Shown here piece after piece: positions 62,644-64,000 of a DNA stretch of 64,000 nucleotides. The translations under genes and the position numbers were made by a program. The stretch is from Steromphala cineraria (lineage: Eukaryota > Mollusca > Gastropoda > Trochida > Trochidae). A model generated the notes under the pieces. It did no database searches. It saw only the letters and a program-made list of their open reading frames with translations, and was not told the origin of the DNA. The stretch covers positions 28,828,882 to 28,892,881 of the forward strand of contig OU744730.1 of assembly GCA_916613615.1 (NCBI GenBank). Reading direction: 5' to 3'. Numbering within the stretch: the stretch's first letter is position 1; each line of letters begins with the position of its first letter.

Positions 62644-64000
62644 TTGACATAATCTTTTGAATAGGAATAAAAAAGTAAGAATTGTAACAATCAAATAAGA
62701 TTAAGAAGTTTTCAATATTTTTGTTCACACATTTTTGCTTTAACTTCACTTTCATATCTCGTCTAATTAAGGAGATATTTTAACTGCATTTTGTTACGTA
62801 TTCACGTATTTCAAAGGCGTTAAAGAGATATAGCTTTGAAATTAAAAACTTAGTTCAGTTAGCTCTTGAAGACATGAGTGCATTATGGCATGCACAATTT
62901 TAACTAAAGGTTAAATGGACACATGTTACAAGGAAAAATCTTTAGAGTGTTTTGAGAGCACAATTACCAATATCATAAGTAGTGAACATGATTTATTCAA
63001 AAAAATAAAGTAAATTTGAAAATTTATGGATGTGTACAAAGTGTTTATTTGACAGTTAAGCATTTAGTGAGAAATTAAAGGTAATTGACATGTTAACAAC
63101 AGACATACAAATCTCAATTTATGGTTTTAATACTAAGATTGGACAGTACAATTTTTCAAATTGCAACCCCAACTATGAACTTATCTGTGTACATTATATC
63201 AATTGTCACTTTGTGACTCATAATACAACATATTGGAATAATGCAGTAAACGACAAATTTTATTAATGGCTTAAAAGAAACTTGACTATACGTCATTTAA
63301 TATTTTTTGCAAGTTTTTGAATTATATATACACTTAGAAATAATTTCTTTTAGTTTGTTGTAAAAAGAATATTTGTAATACTAATCAGAAATGCCTAAAT
63401 GTACAATATTATCAAACTGGTATGTGTCACAGCATCTTCCATTTAAACCTTCATTACCTTTGATGATTCTGATCAACATCAGAAACAGGATTTTCACTGC
63501 AATTAATTATCTTAATTACCAAATTACATCTTCACAAGGAAGTGTTTATTTAATCCACATCTGTACAGTGTTGTTGAAGATAGATGAAGCGTATGAAGGT
63601 GTGAACATATATATATACTCATATCAAAACAATATAGTCCGAAAAAAAAAAAATACTTCTGAGGTCACAGTACGTTGAACTTTTACTTTGAAATATAACA
63701 GTGCCTTGCCCCTTTGAGAACTTGGACAGTTTCTTCCTTTTACACTCTCATGAACTCTGGAGAAAGTGACAATTACCAAATGGATCTTGTCTTGAAACAG
63801 AGGCTCATTACAACCATCCATTACCCAGGTACCAATGTTTACTGATTTCGTATCTCAAACGAGCATCCTTCTCAAACGGAACTGAAGACCAAGAGCTCAA
63901 GGTGCTTACATGATCACTTAAGGGGATACAGAAATGTTGGCGTCTGAGGGAGGTTAATTTTACACAAGGCTTTTAGGCAAATATACCTGTTTTTGACTTC
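62644..64000 (+). repeat. Unit C, right part (non-coding, diverged), cut by the window end
   Basis: Follows unit A from about 14375 to 15779. It is diverged, with a roughly 90-bp deletion relative to A near 62875 and an insertion near 63600-63660. It contains the short intra-unit block at 63730-63910. The frames 63391-63678 and 63624-63821 are counterparts of unsupported frames in A and B. Confidence 0.8.

Overview
The window is AT-rich, gene-poor nuclear DNA from an invertebrate animal. Several dispersed sequences have the style of bivalve or other mollusc repeats: GGAGATAACTC-type motifs near 52.8-53.4 kb, an AGGTCTTCA...TGAAGACCT hairpin element, and short 'AAGGCCT...TTGTGTACA' tandem repeats. 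This assignment is an inference; no host gene fixes the taxon. No complete conventional protein gene, rRNA or tRNA is visible. Almost all short open frames are chance frames in repeats.

The backbone is a tandem array of one non-coding unit, about 12-13 kb once insertions are removed. Unit A spans about 3500-19090, unit B about 19091-37630, and unit C about 37631 to beyond the window end. Positions 1-3185 hold a diverged partial copy in the opposite orientation, and a short junction (3186-3500) separates it from unit A. Divergence is mosaic. The stretch from about 6.5 to 23.8 kb is nearly identical to about 23.8-42.4 kb with an offset near 18.5 kb, but the outer copies (3.5-5.5 kb and 54.2-64 kb) are clearly older. 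This fits a recent duplication inside an old array.

The copies act as each other's empty sites, so single-copy insertions can be bounded closely. (1) TE-A, 9420-12863: ends CCCAGCAGGCA, arrays of GACGTTG-like motifs at both ends, a CRE-containing promoter-like patch and candidate 3' exons. (2) TE-B, 24491-29987: about 40-bp terminal inverted repeats, AAAT target duplication, repeated GATAGAACC motifs; it contains a 500-N gap, a TTAA-flanked MITE, fragments of the TE-D family and a nested element (TE-E, 27616-29053) with a 9-bp target duplication. (3) TE-C, 42383-51541: a 9.2-kb element with short inverted termini and arrays of a 32-bp imperfect palindrome at both ends; its interior carries several exon-like open frames, including two related terminal exons on the minus strand. 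(4) TE-D, 51762-53668: ends in a duplicated hairpin. (5) A 5.3-kb block, 57305-62643, interrupts unit C and is flanked by a duplicated 180-bp segment of the unit.

The most unusual material is TE-C, with its gene-like interior, followed by TE-A. I could not name a superfamily or product for either with confidence. Identities are judged by eye throughout.
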